This document shows, one piece after another, positions 51,610-60,187 of a stretch of 64,000 nt of DNA; the stretch's first letter is position 1; the number at the start of each line of letters is the position of its first letter. The notes below the pieces were generated by a model. It had not been told where the DNA came from and searched no databases. It saw nothing but the letters and a program-made list of their open reading frames with translations. The position numbers and the translations under genes are program-made. Source of the stretch: Nitrospira sp. (GTDB lineage: Bacteria; Nitrospirota; Nitrospiria; Nitrospirales; Nitrospiraceae); NCBI GenBank assembly GCA_030692565.1, contig JAUYAO010000014.1, positions 1 through 64,000 of the forward strand. The letters are read 5' to 3'.

Positions 51610-52413
51610 ATGGAACTTACAGAACTTCAGATCCAACGTTATAGCCGTCACATCATCTTGAATGAAGTGGGTGGCAAAGGGCAAAAGAAGCTCTCTCAAG
51701 CGAAAGTCTTGCTGATTGGAGCCGGGGGGCTGGGATCACCGGCCGGGCTGTACCTGGCCGCTGCGGGCATCGGGACGATCGGATTGGTCGATGGCGATGT
51801 CGTCGACCTCTCCAATCTCCAGCGACAGATCATGCACTCGACTGCCACGGTCGGGATGCCCAAGGTCGAGTCCGGCAAAAAGACGCTGACGGCGATCAAC
51901 CCTGAGATCACGGTCAACGCCTATCACCAGTTGGTCGACGCCGACAATATTCTTCCGCTCATCTCGCAATACGATATCGTCCTGGATGGCTCGGATAATT
52001 TCTCGACCCGGTTCCTGGTGAACGACGCCTGCTTCTTCGCCAAGAAGACGTTGATCTCGGCCAGCATGTTCCGATTTGAAGGCCAACTCACGACCATCAA
52101 GCCGCACGCAGGCTACCCCTGCTATCGCTGCCTCTATCCTGAGCCACCCCCTGCCGGGCTGGTTCCCAACTGCCAAGAAGCCGGAGTGCTCGGCGTACTC
52201 GCCGGCACAATGGGGATTCTGCAGGCCTCAGAAGCCATCAAGGAAGTCCTGGGTATCGGCGACACCATCGCCGACAAACTCGTGATCTACGACGCGCTCG
52301 AAATGAAGTTCCGTAAGGTCAGCCGTCCGAAAGATCCGGCCTGCCCTCTCTGTGGACCCAATCCGAAGATCAAGGATCTCGGGATGGATTATGCTGTCAG
52401 CTGCACCATCTAG
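51610..52413 (+). CDS. E1-like adenylyltransferase (ThiF/MoeB/HesA family), copy 2
   Basis: The 267-residue enzyme shows the same motif order as copy 1: QRYSRHIILNEVGGKGQKKL, IGAGGLGSPAGLYLAAAGIG, DGDVVDLSNLQRQIMH, DGSDNFSTRFLVND, Cys in PNCQEAGVLGVLAG, and zinc pairs CYRC and CPLC. It follows the diglycine carrier and NIL genes and lies 8 bases before the JAMM protease, so it most likely activates the MoaD/CysO-like carrier. The strong similarity to copy 1 suggests a duplication inside the operon. Confidence 0.92.
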   Translation: MELTELQIQRYSRHIILNEVGGKGQKKLSQAKVLLIGAGGLGSPAGLYLAAAGIGTIGLVDGDVVDLSNLQRQIMHSTATVGMPKVESGKKTLTAINPEITVNAYHQLVDADNILPLISQYDIVLDGSDNFSTRFLVNDACFFAKKTLISASMFRFEGQLTTIKPHAGYPCYRCLYPEPPPAGLVPNCQEAGVLGVLAGTMGILQASEAIKEVLGIGDTIADKLVIYDALEMKFRKVSRPKDPACPLCGPNPKIKDLGMDYAVSCTI

Positions 52414-52421
52414 TAACTATC

Positions 52422-52931
52422 GTGGCTGATCTGATCATTCCCCAGCCCATTCTCGATGACATGGTCGCCCATGCGAAGGAGCTCGCGCCCTACGAGTGCT
52501 GCGGATTGCTCGCAGGGACAGGAAACACCGTCACCAAGATCTATCGCATCAAGAATGTCGTCGCCCTGGAGGGTGCCCAACAACTTGCCTCATTCGATCC
52601 GGCAAAAGTCGCACATCTGGCGCGCCTCAGCCCGGCTGAACGGGCCGAGATCGCCTTTGTGATGGATGCTCAGGACCTGGCCCTCGCGCAAAAAGATATG
52701 CGACGTAGCGGCCACACCCTCCAAGTCGTCTACCATTCGCATCCGCACGATCCGGCCCGCCCTTCGGTCACCGACATCAAGATCGCCACCGACTACGAAG
52801 ATTATTGGGGCAAGATCAATCTCCCCGTCCCTGCCTATCTTCTCGTCTCCCTGATGCACCAGACACCCGACATCCGCGCCTACTGGATCACAGGCGGCGT
52901 GGTGTCTCCTGCTCAGATCGCCGCAGAGTAG
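52422..52931 (+). CDS. JAMM/MPN+ metalloprotease (Mec+/M67 family)
   Basis: The 169-residue protein has the complete JAMM zinc site: Glu25 (PYECCGLLAG), His105 and His107 (YHSHPH), Ser115 and Asp118 (SVTD). Family members cut after a C-terminal Gly-Gly. In Mycobacterium Mec+ releases cysteine from CysO-Cys; in Wolinella HcyD removes the extra Ala of HcyS; QbsD removes Cys-Phe from QbsE. Here it could trim the Arg of the first carrier, release the amino acid from the second, or both. It starts at a GTG and is the last gene of the operon. Confidence 0.92.
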   Translation: MADLIIPQPILDDMVAHAKELAPYECCGLLAGTGNTVTKIYRIKNVVALEGAQQLASFDPAKVAHLARLSPAERAEIAFVMDAQDLALAQKDMRRSGHTLQVVYHSHPHDPARPSVTDIKIATDYEDYWGKINLPVPAYLLVSLMHQTPDIRAYWITGGVVSPAQIAAE

Positions 52932-53033
52932 TTCACACACCGCTCAACCCCGCTCGGAATTTCATATTTCCATTCTTCCATTTTCAATGCGATAATGTCG
53001 CCATTATCGACTTCATTAGAAGGAGCAATCGTC

Positions 53034-53360
53034 ATGGCATTCATCCGTACGATACTTCTCGCTGTCGCCCTCCTCATCATCGTGACCGGTCAGAGCCTGG
53101 CTGAAGACAAGAGCTACTACAGCCCCGTCATTAATATCGATGCTGAAAACCATCGTGTGCTGATTTCAAAGCTTGGCGGGGTATTCTATATCGACGTCCC
53201 GGAAATCGCGCGTCCCCATATGGAGAAACTCCCGGTTTCCGGCCTGGTCGATTTCGTCGTGGAAATGCGCGGCGAAGGAGAGATGCCCGTGATCAAAACC
53301 TGGAAGGTGAAATCAGGCGAATCCACCTGCATGTTCTTCAACGGGAAAGAGTGTAAGTAA
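53034..53360 (+). CDS. Small secreted hypothetical protein
   Basis: The protein of about 108 residues has a signal peptide (AFIRTILLAVALLIIVTGQS, cleaved near LAE) and a compact beta-rich domain (SPVINIDAENHRVLI, SGLVDFVVEMRG, PVIKTWKVKSGESTC). Two cysteines at the end could form a disulfide. It is periplasmic or exported. AAGGAG lies 8 bases before the ATG at 53034. It follows the JAMM gene by about 100 bases, so a link to the sulfur operon is uncertain. Confidence 0.65.
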   Translation: MAFIRTILLAVALLIIVTGQSLAEDKSYYSPVINIDAENHRVLISKLGGVFYIDVPEIARPHMEKLPVSGLVDFVVEMRGEGEMPVIKTWKVKSGESTCMFFNGKECK

Positions 53361-53384
53361 CCAGGACCCGCTCTACCAATCAGC

Positions 53385-53594
53385 CTACTCCGAACTGCCC
53401 AGCATATCGTCGATCAGCGGGCGATTGATGTCGGTACAACCCAGGCAGATGGTATCGAACAGGGATTCGTGATCTGCGACAAAATTCCTCGCGTCGGGCA
53501 GTTTCTCGGCATAGACCTGCTCGAAGCAGGTCTCACAGAGCATCATGAGTCCCCGCGAGACTGAGACGGTTTTCCGGCCTGCGCTTCCCGCCAT
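53385..53594 (-). CDS. Small hypothetical protein with two CxxC pairs
   Basis: The protein of about 69 residues contains CETC and CLGC, spaced by about 28 residues, so it may bind zinc or iron. It begins MAGSAGRKTVSVSRGLMMLC. The start codon at 53594 comes 2 bases after the stop of the gene upstream, so the two are coupled. Function unknown. Confidence 0.55.
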   Translation of the reverse strand: MAGSAGRKTVSVSRGLMMLCETCFEQVYAEKLPDARNFVADHESLFDTICLGCTDINRPLIDDMLGSSE

Positions 53595-53596
53595 AA

Positions 53597-53791
53597 CTAC
53601 ACCGATCCCTTCTGTCGTGCGATCCAAAAGTCTTCCGGTTCCAGGTCGATGCCGCAGGCCGCGCATTCATAGACTGACTGCCCTTCCGGCAGTTGAATTT
53701 CCGTGCGAATAATGCGGCCTCGACACACATGATAGAAACGCCCTCTGGCGTCCTCATCATCCAGCGGATCACTTTCGTATATCAGCACCAT
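53597..53791 (-). CDS. Small hypothetical protein
   Basis: The protein of about 64 residues starts MVLIYESDPLDDEDARGRFY and has one CxxC (YECAACG) plus a third Cys (HVCRG). It may bind a metal together with its neighbour. The ATG at 53791 follows AAGGA. It is the first gene of a pair and reads toward the 53385 gene. Function unknown. Confidence 0.55.
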   Translation of the reverse strand: MVLIYESDPLDDEDARGRFYHVCRGRIIRTEIQLPEGQSVYECAACGIDLEPEDFWIARQKGSV

Positions 53792-53875
53792 AGTTGTATG
53801 ACGTCCTTGTGATTCGTGAGGGGAAGTATACTGACCTGCGATCGATGGCCGCAACCATTCAGAGGCCCATCCCTA

Positions 53876-55600
53876 TTACACCTGAAATTGTGCCTCGTAC
53901 AGGCGTGAGTAGACGCCTCCGCGAGTGATCAAGACCTCATGCGTACCTTCTTCGACCACCCGCCCGTGCTCGACCACAATAATACGATCGACCTCATTGA
54001 TGGTCGATAGCCGGTGCGCAATGATGATCGTGGTCCGGCCTTTGGTGAGTTCATTCAACGCCTCACGGATCTTGACCTCGGTCTCCGTATCGATATTGGA
54101 GGTCGCCTCATCGAACATCACGATCGGAGGATCTTTAAGCAGGACACGCGCAATCGACACCCGCTGCCGCTGCCCGACCGATAGCTTCACACCACGCTCC
54201 CCGATCCAGGTGTCGTACCCTTCAGGAAGCTTCACGATGAACTCATGGGCGCGGGCTGCTTTGGCAGCCGCTTCAATGGCTTCCTGTCCTGCCGAGAGAT
54301 CGCCGTAGAGAATATTTTCCCTGACCGTTCCGTTGAAGAGAAACGGCTCTTGCTGTACGAGACCGATCTGATTCCGTAGAAACGCCAGCGGCATGCGCCG
54401 GATATCCACACCATCGATCGTAATCGACCCGCCGGTGACATCGTAGAATCGATTCAGCAACTTCAGCGTGGTGCTCTTTCCTGCTCCGCTGGGCCCCACC
54501 AGCGCCACCCGTTCGCCGGCTCGCACGGCAATGCTGACATCCTTCAGAATCGGCGCGTCGCTGCGATAGTGAAATTGCACATGATCGAAGATCACGGCCC
54601 CGGTACAGCGGGCCACCGGCGCTTGAACGCCTGGCTCGTCACGCACATCCGGCACGATATCGAGGACATCGAACACCCGTTCGCTCGCCGCCAGCGCGTG
54701 CTGCAGCATGTGGTTGACGGAATGAATCTGGTTGATCGGCACATAAAACAGGGCCAGATACGACGTGAACATGACGAGCTCACCGACCGACAGATGCTTG
54801 GCCAACACCTCGGCCGTCCCGAACCACAAGACCAGTGCGCCGCCAAGGCTCCCGATCAACATCATCCCGGGTGAGTAGTAGGACCAGAGATACATGGCCT
54901 TCAAGGTGTCCTTCCGGCATTGATCGCTCTTGCGGCCGAATCGATCCTGCTCAAAGGGTTGGCGGTTGAATCCCATGGTCTCCCGAATACCGGCCAGCGA
55001 ATCTTGCAACAGCGCATTCAACTCTGCCGCGCCCTTCCGAATCTCACGGTAATACCCGTGGACGCGCTTCGTGAAGAGTGCCGCCCCGATGATCAAAATC
55101 GGGATCGGTAACAGCGCCAACAGGGCTAACTTCCAGTTCAGCCAGAACAAGACCACCATGATTCCGATCAGGGTCAGCCCGGCGGTAATGATTTCTTCCA
55201 GTCCGTCGACGAAGATCCGCTGCATATGCTCAGTATCATTCAACACCCGCGACATGATCTCGCCGGTCGGACGATTTTCAAAAAAGCTGATGGAGAGGCG
55301 CTGCAAGGCGGCAAAGACCTGCACGTGCAGATCGTGCACGACCTGCTGTTCCAAGGAATTATTGAGGCGGATGCGCATTGAGCTGCAGAGGTTGCGCATG
55401 AGGTAGGATCCGGCCAAACCCACGAAGACCCATGTCAGGAGCTCGACTCGGTTCGCCTGAATGACATCGTCGATCAGAATCTTGATGAGCCACGGGGGAA
55501 CGAGTTCAAATGCCGTCGTCAGGCCGGCAAACAGGAAGGTCCCCAGCACCATAAGGCGATAGGGCCGGAGATATTGAAGCACGCGAAGCAGGGGTTTCAC
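53876..55600 (-). CDS. ABC exporter, fused membrane and ATPase domains (MsbA-like)
   Basis: The 574-residue half-transporter has six membrane helices (about 15-310) and a nucleotide-binding domain (about 335-574). ATPase motifs: Walker A GPSGAGKST, Q-loop QQEPF, signature LSVGQRQRVS, Walker B IVMFDEATSNID, and H-loop IAHRLST. It works as a homodimer moving lipids, lipid A or drugs outward. Substrate cannot be told. It follows peptide deformylase by 24 bases on the minus strand, so it may share that transcript. Confidence 0.93.
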   Translation of the reverse strand: MKPLLRVLQYLRPYRLMVLGTFLFAGLTTAFELVPPWLIKILIDDVIQANRVELLTWVFVGLAGSYLMRNLCSSMRIRLNNSLEQQVVHDLHVQVFAALQRLSISFFENRPTGEIMSRVLNDTEHMQRIFVDGLEEIITAGLTLIGIMVVLFWLNWKLALLALLPIPILIIGAALFTKRVHGYYREIRKGAAELNALLQDSLAGIRETMGFNRQPFEQDRFGRKSDQCRKDTLKAMYLWSYYSPGMMLIGSLGGALVLWFGTAEVLAKHLSVGELVMFTSYLALFYVPINQIHSVNHMLQHALAASERVFDVLDIVPDVRDEPGVQAPVARCTGAVIFDHVQFHYRSDAPILKDVSIAVRAGERVALVGPSGAGKSTTLKLLNRFYDVTGGSITIDGVDIRRMPLAFLRNQIGLVQQEPFLFNGTVRENILYGDLSAGQEAIEAAAKAARAHEFIVKLPEGYDTWIGERGVKLSVGQRQRVSIARVLLKDPPIVMFDEATSNIDTETEVKIREALNELTKGRTTIIIAHRLSTINEVDRIIVVEHGRVVEEGTHEVLITRGGVYSRLYEAQFQV

Positions 55601-55624
55601 AGGGGCAGGTTACATCCCGACTCA

Positions 55625-56149
55625 TCAGATGACGGCGGCGGGATCTTTCTTCCAATACTGGTCAAATTCGGCCAGTTGCGTCAGCGTGGACATGTCCGTC
55701 ATCCGATCGATGAACAACTTTCCGATCAAATGATCCATCTCATGCTGAATACACACGGCCAACAGGCCGGTGGCCTCGAAATCCAGCGCCTTGCCCTGTC
55801 TATCAAGAGCCTTGACGCGAATCAGGGAAGGACGAGTCACCTTTCCCCGCAAGCCATCCACGCTCAGGCAGCCTTCCCAATTTTCCACTTGCTGGGGTCC
55901 GTAGAACGCGATCGACGGATTGATCAGCACGGTTTCAGGAAAGTCGCCCTCGCAGGCCATTACCACTAACTGCACAGATCGGGACACTTGCGGAGCGGCC
56001 AGCCCGATGCCCGGCTCGTCGTACATCGTCTCCAGCATGTCGTCGATCAAGCGTTGAATATCGAGCGACTTGATCTGACGCGGACCGATGGGATCGGCCT
56101 GTCGACGCAGAATGGGATTGCCAAGCTTCGCTATTTTCAAAATCGCCAT
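55625..56149 (-). CDS. def: Peptide deformylase
   Basis: The protein of about 174 residues removes the formyl group from the N-terminal methionine of new proteins. All three motifs are present: GIGLAAPQ (about 49-56), EGCLS (about 93-97, metal Cys) and QHEMDHL (about 135-141, HExxH-type metal His). Type I length. The ATG at 56149 begins MAILKIAKLGNP, the usual start. A GTG five codons upstream is also in frame. No fmt gene follows. Confidence 0.96.
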   Translation of the reverse strand: MAILKIAKLGNPILRRQADPIGPRQIKSLDIQRLIDDMLETMYDEPGIGLAAPQVSRSVQLVVMACEGDFPETVLINPSIAFYGPQQVENWEGCLSVDGLRGKVTRPSLIRVKALDRQGKALDFEATGLLAVCIQHEMDHLIGKLFIDRMTDMSTLTQLAEFDQYWKKDPAAVI

Positions 56150-56241
56150 ACGAATGACACTCACTGTCTACAAACCTAGATCTCGTATAGGTACCACAGG
56201 CCGGTTTTGGCCTGCAACCCACCAGTCTCGGCATGTGACGA

Positions 56242-57033
56242 TCAGGAACTTTTCCCGGCTCGACGTGGCTCAGGAATCTCAAACGCATCCTTATTCGAAG
56301 CCCACCACTCCACCCACTCACTCACCCAGGCCTGCCGATCCTGCTTCGTCGACGTATCCCAATCGTGAAACTCGGTTTCATGACGCGTCACAATCCAGAG
56401 GGAATGCAACGCCGACATCGCCACGAAACGTTCATCGTCGGTGATCATGGGGATCAGCGTAGGAATCACCGCTTTAAGCCTGACGTAACGCGATTCAAAC
56501 GCCGCCGCCTTCCGCACTGAGGGATTCTGATCCTTCGACATCACCTCAATCGCCTCAGGCGTTTTCGCCGCATCGAGTCGAATCGCCACACGCAGGGCAT
56601 GCTCGCGGACGCGCGGGAGTTCGTTCGGATCTTTGGCTGCCTGAAGCAATGCCGGCACGCCGGACACCCCTTTCATCATCGACAGCGTCTCGATCGTGTT
56701 GTAGCGAATTCTCGGGCTCGGCATCGTCAGCCCTTTGACCAACGCCGGAACAGACGGCTCTCCCAAATGCACAAACTCCCCCATGGCCCAAAACTCCTGC
56801 TTTCCTTCCAGCAAGGGAAGCAGCGCCTCAGCCCGTGTCATTTCCTCCGGGGTCAGCGGATTCGTATTCGGCGGCACGGACACATCGGGTACATCCTGCT
56901 GCTTCGGCGGAGCCTCATAGGGAATTTGTACGAGCACGATAGGATTCTTGGCGCCTGCCCAGAGGTCTACCGGCAACCCGGCGCCAATGGCCAGCGCACA
57001 CACACCAACCACGATCACAAGACGTCTGCTCAT
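56242..57033 (-). CDS. Secreted HEAT-repeat protein
   Basis: The protein of about 263 residues has a signal peptide (SRRLVIVVGVCALAIGAG, cleaved near AGA) and an alpha-solenoid of HEAT-like repeats (about 70-215). Repeat landmarks are GEPSVPALVKGLTMPSPRIR, GVPALLQAAKDPNELPR and NPSVRKAAAFESRY. It probably serves as a periplasmic scaffold. AAGGAG lies 10 bases before the ATG at 57033. It follows the RND pump gene by 25 bases, so it likely belongs to the efflux operon. Confidence 0.78.
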   Translation of the reverse strand: MSRRLVIVVGVCALAIGAGLPVDLWAGAKNPIVLVQIPYEAPPKQQDVPDVSVPPNTNPLTPEEMTRAEALLPLLEGKQEFWAMGEFVHLGEPSVPALVKGLTMPSPRIRYNTIETLSMMKGVSGVPALLQAAKDPNELPRVREHALRVAIRLDAAKTPEAIEVMSKDQNPSVRKAAAFESRYVRLKAVIPTLIPMITDDERFVAMSALHSLWIVTRHETEFHDWDTSTKQDRQAWVSEWVEWWASNKDAFEIPEPRRAGKSS

Positions 57034-57058
57034 TGTCACAAGTCTCCTTCCCAAGTCG

Positions 57059-60000
57059 TTACTGTGGTTCTTGCTCGATGATCCCCTCACGGCGATGGGC
57101 GAGCTCATATAATACCGGCAACACGACCAAAATCAAAAAGGCCGCCGTCAACATGCCGCCGACCACCACACGAGCCAGCGGCTTTTGCGCTTGCGACCCA
57201 ATCCCGGTCGCCAGCGCCGCGGGCAACAATCCAATGGCCGCCCCCAACGTCGCCATCAGGATCGGCCGCATCTGCACGTCGGCGCCCTTCCGGACAGCCT
57301 CACGAAGACTCAGCCCCGCTTGGCGAAACTCTTCGATTCGCGATATCAGCAGGACCCCGCCAAGAATCGCGACACCCAATGTCGAGATCACGCCGACGGC
57401 CGCCGAAATACTAAAATGCGTATCGGTCAACACCAGTGACAGGACCCCTCCGACCAAGGCAAACGGAACCGTCGCCAGGACCAACAGTGCGTTCTTGAGT
57501 GAATCGAACGTGGTGTAGAGGAGGAACAAAATAATCACCAGGCTGATCGGCACTACTTTCGCGAGACGATGCTGCTCATCCTTCAATTGATCGTATTGGC
57601 CGGCCCACTCCATGCGATAGCGCTCAGGCAGGACGATCTGCTTGGCCATCAACGCCTGCGCCTCTTCCACGGTGCTCTGGAGATCCCGATCCCGCACACT
57701 GAACTTGATGGGAATATAGCGCTCATTGTTCTCCCGATAAATAATAAAGGCTCCGGTCTGCGTCGTAATGCTCGCCACTTGCTTGAGTGGCACCCTCGCC
57801 CCATCGGGCGTACTCACCAGAATGTTTCCGATCGCCTCCACATCCTGGCGAAATTCAGGAAGGAACCGCACGACAAGATCAAAGAGCCGCTCCCCTTCAT
57901 AGACTTGTGTGACGGCCTGGCCCCCGACGGCTGCCTGCACCACCGCGTTCACATCCCCCACCTGCAATCCATACCGCGCGCTCGCTTCACGGTCGACTTG
58001 AATCAAGAGATTCGGCTGGCCCACCAGACGAAAGATGCCAAGGTCTTTGACCCCTTGCACCCCTTGCATCACCCGCTCGATCTCCCCGGCCTTGGCCTCC
58101 ATTGTCTTGAGGTCCGTCCCGAACAGCTTGATGGAGTTTTCGCCTTTGACACCGGACATCGCCTCTTCGACGTTATCCTGAATGACCTGCGAGAAATTGA
58201 AAATCACGCCGGGAATATCTTTCAATCGTCCTTCGATTTCCTCAATCAGCTGATCCTTGCTGAGCCCATGCCGCCACTCTTCCTGGGGCTTCAGATTCGC
58301 CAGAAACTCCGCGTTGAAGAAACTCGTTGGATCGGTTCCGTCATCCGGGCGCCCGAGTTGAGACACAATCGTCGACACTTCCGGAGAATCCCGGAACATG
58401 CGGCGAATGTCGCTGGTCAACCGCGCCGCCTGATCGAACGAGATATCGACCGGCATGGTCGCCCGCACCCAGAGATTCCCTTCCTCCAGCGCCGGCATGA
58501 ATTCTCCACCCAGAAATCGCAATGCCACCATCGTGACCAGCAGCGATCCGCCGGCAAACCCAAGGACTGTGGCGCGATGATTCAACGCCCACTCCAGCGT
58601 CGCAGAATAGGTGCGCCGAATGCCGCGCACCACCATCGTATCGTCTTCGCTGATCTTCCCTTTCAGCAGGAACGAACAGAGCACGGGCGCGAGCGTGAAG
58701 GCCATCAACAGGGCGCCGACAAGGGCAAATCCATAGGTGATCGACATGGGCGCGAAAATCTTCCCCGGCACCCCCGTCATCGTGAAGAGGGGAATAAACG
58801 CCACCACGATAATCGTCGTGGAATAGAAAATAGGCTGTCCGACCTGCCGGGCGGCCCGCACGATCTGCTGATGCACCGTCAGCCCGGGCGTCTTTGAGTG
58901 GGCTAAGTGGAAGAAGATGCTCTCGACCATAATCAATGTCGCATCGACAATAATGCCGAAATCGATGGAACCGAGGGAGATGAGGTTCGCTGACTGGCCG
59001 ATCAGAATCATCATCGTGAACGTGAACAGCAGAGACATCGGAATCGTGAGCGCGACGATCAGCGCGGCGCGGAAGTGTCCGAGAAAGACCACGAGAATGA
59101 CAAAGACGAGCACCATACCGCTGATCAGGATATCCAGCACGGTTTCCACGGTCGTATGAATCAGTTTCGTTCGATCGTAGAAGGTCTTGATCTTGACGCC
59201 TTCCGGCAGCTTCCAGGCATTCAGATCCTCGACTTTCGCGCGCACCTTATCCAAGACCGGCAGCGCCTTATAGCCGCGCTGCAACAAGACGACCCCTTCC
59301 ACCACATCGTCGCGGTCGTCGATGCCGACTTTTCCCAGCCGCACTTGGTGGCCGACCGAGACCTTGCCCAGCGTGTTCACAAATATCGGTGTGCCGTCCT
59401 TTTCCGCGACGACCACATTCTCGATATCTTCGAGCCGGTTGATGAGACCCAGTCCGCGGATGTTGTAGTTCTGCGCCCCGACCGTCAGATAGTTCCCGCC
59501 GACGTTGGCATTGCTGTTGGTCAGCGCGGTCATCACCTGGGACAAACTCACGCCGTAGCTGATGAGTTTCCCGGGATCGATATCGACGTGATACTCCTTC
59601 GTGGTGCCGCCGAACGCCGTCACATCGATGACGCCGGGCACTCGTTTAAACTCGCGCCGGACCTGCCAATCTTGGATCGTCTTGAGATCGGTGAGACTTG
59701 TGCCCTTGTCGCTGGTCAGTTCATATCGGTAGATTTCGGCAATCGCCCACCAGGGAGACAGTGCGGGGTCGGCGCCTTTGGGAAGCTGTACGCTCGCGAG
59801 CCGATTGAGCACTTCCTGTCGATCTCGAAACATGTCCGAATCAAAGTCAAAATACACTTTGATATCGCTGAGGCCGAAGATCGAAAGCGACCGGATGTCG
59901 GTCAGACCCGGCATTCCGTTCAACGCCACTTCAATCGGAATCGTGATCTGTCGCTCCATCTCCTCGGCCGACCAGCCGGGATACTGGGTAATCAGCTCCA

Positions 60001-60139
60001 CCATCGGAGGCGACGGATCGGGATACGCGACAATGTCGAGAAGATGGAAGGCATAGAGCCCTCCAAAGAGCAGCATGAAACCGAGCGCACACACCAAAAA
60101 ACGCTGCACAAGCGAAATTTCGACGAGACGCGCGATCAT
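57059..60139 (-). CDS. Heavy-metal RND efflux pump (CzcA/CusA family)
   Basis: The 1026-residue inner-membrane proton-driven pump has twelve membrane helices in two halves and two large periplasmic loops. In the fourth helix SIDFGIIVDATLIMVE matches the DFGIIVDxxxxxVE signature of heavy-metal RND pumps, with the Asp/Asp/Glu trio for proton relay; this form is typical of Czc/Cnr-type (Co, Zn, Cd, Ni) rather than CusA. WSAEEMERQITIPIEVALNGMPG near the N-terminus is also standard. It exports divalent metals through the adaptor and TolC-like genes upstream. Start at ATG 60139, 48 bases after the adaptor stop. Confidence 0.93.
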   Translation of the reverse strand: MIARLVEISLVQRFLVCALGFMLLFGGLYAFHLLDIVAYPDPSPPMVELITQYPGWSAEEMERQITIPIEVALNGMPGLTDIRSLSIFGLSDIKVYFDFDSDMFRDRQEVLNRLASVQLPKGADPALSPWWAIAEIYRYELTSDKGTSLTDLKTIQDWQVRREFKRVPGVIDVTAFGGTTKEYHVDIDPGKLISYGVSLSQVMTALTNSNANVGGNYLTVGAQNYNIRGLGLINRLEDIENVVVAEKDGTPIFVNTLGKVSVGHQVRLGKVGIDDRDDVVEGVVLLQRGYKALPVLDKVRAKVEDLNAWKLPEGVKIKTFYDRTKLIHTTVETVLDILISGMVLVFVILVVFLGHFRAALIVALTIPMSLLFTFTMMILIGQSANLISLGSIDFGIIVDATLIMVESIFFHLAHSKTPGLTVHQQIVRAARQVGQPIFYSTTIIVVAFIPLFTMTGVPGKIFAPMSITYGFALVGALLMAFTLAPVLCSFLLKGKISEDDTMVVRGIRRTYSATLEWALNHRATVLGFAGGSLLVTMVALRFLGGEFMPALEEGNLWVRATMPVDISFDQAARLTSDIRRMFRDSPEVSTIVSQLGRPDDGTDPTSFFNAEFLANLKPQEEWRHGLSKDQLIEEIEGRLKDIPGVIFNFSQVIQDNVEEAMSGVKGENSIKLFGTDLKTMEAKAGEIERVMQGVQGVKDLGIFRLVGQPNLLIQVDREASARYGLQVGDVNAVVQAAVGGQAVTQVYEGERLFDLVVRFLPEFRQDVEAIGNILVSTPDGARVPLKQVASITTQTGAFIIYRENNERYIPIKFSVRDRDLQSTVEEAQALMAKQIVLPERYRMEWAGQYDQLKDEQHRLAKVVPISLVIILFLLYTTFDSLKNALLVLATVPFALVGGVLSLVLTDTHFSISAAVGVISTLGVAILGGVLLISRIEEFRQAGLSLREAVRKGADVQMRPILMATLGAAIGLLPAALATGIGSQAQKPLARVVVGGMLTAAFLILVVLPVLYELAHRREGIIEQEPQ

Positions 60140-60187
60140 CGGATGGATTGGCCCGGAGAGACAACAGCAGAAAAGACTTGCACGAGA

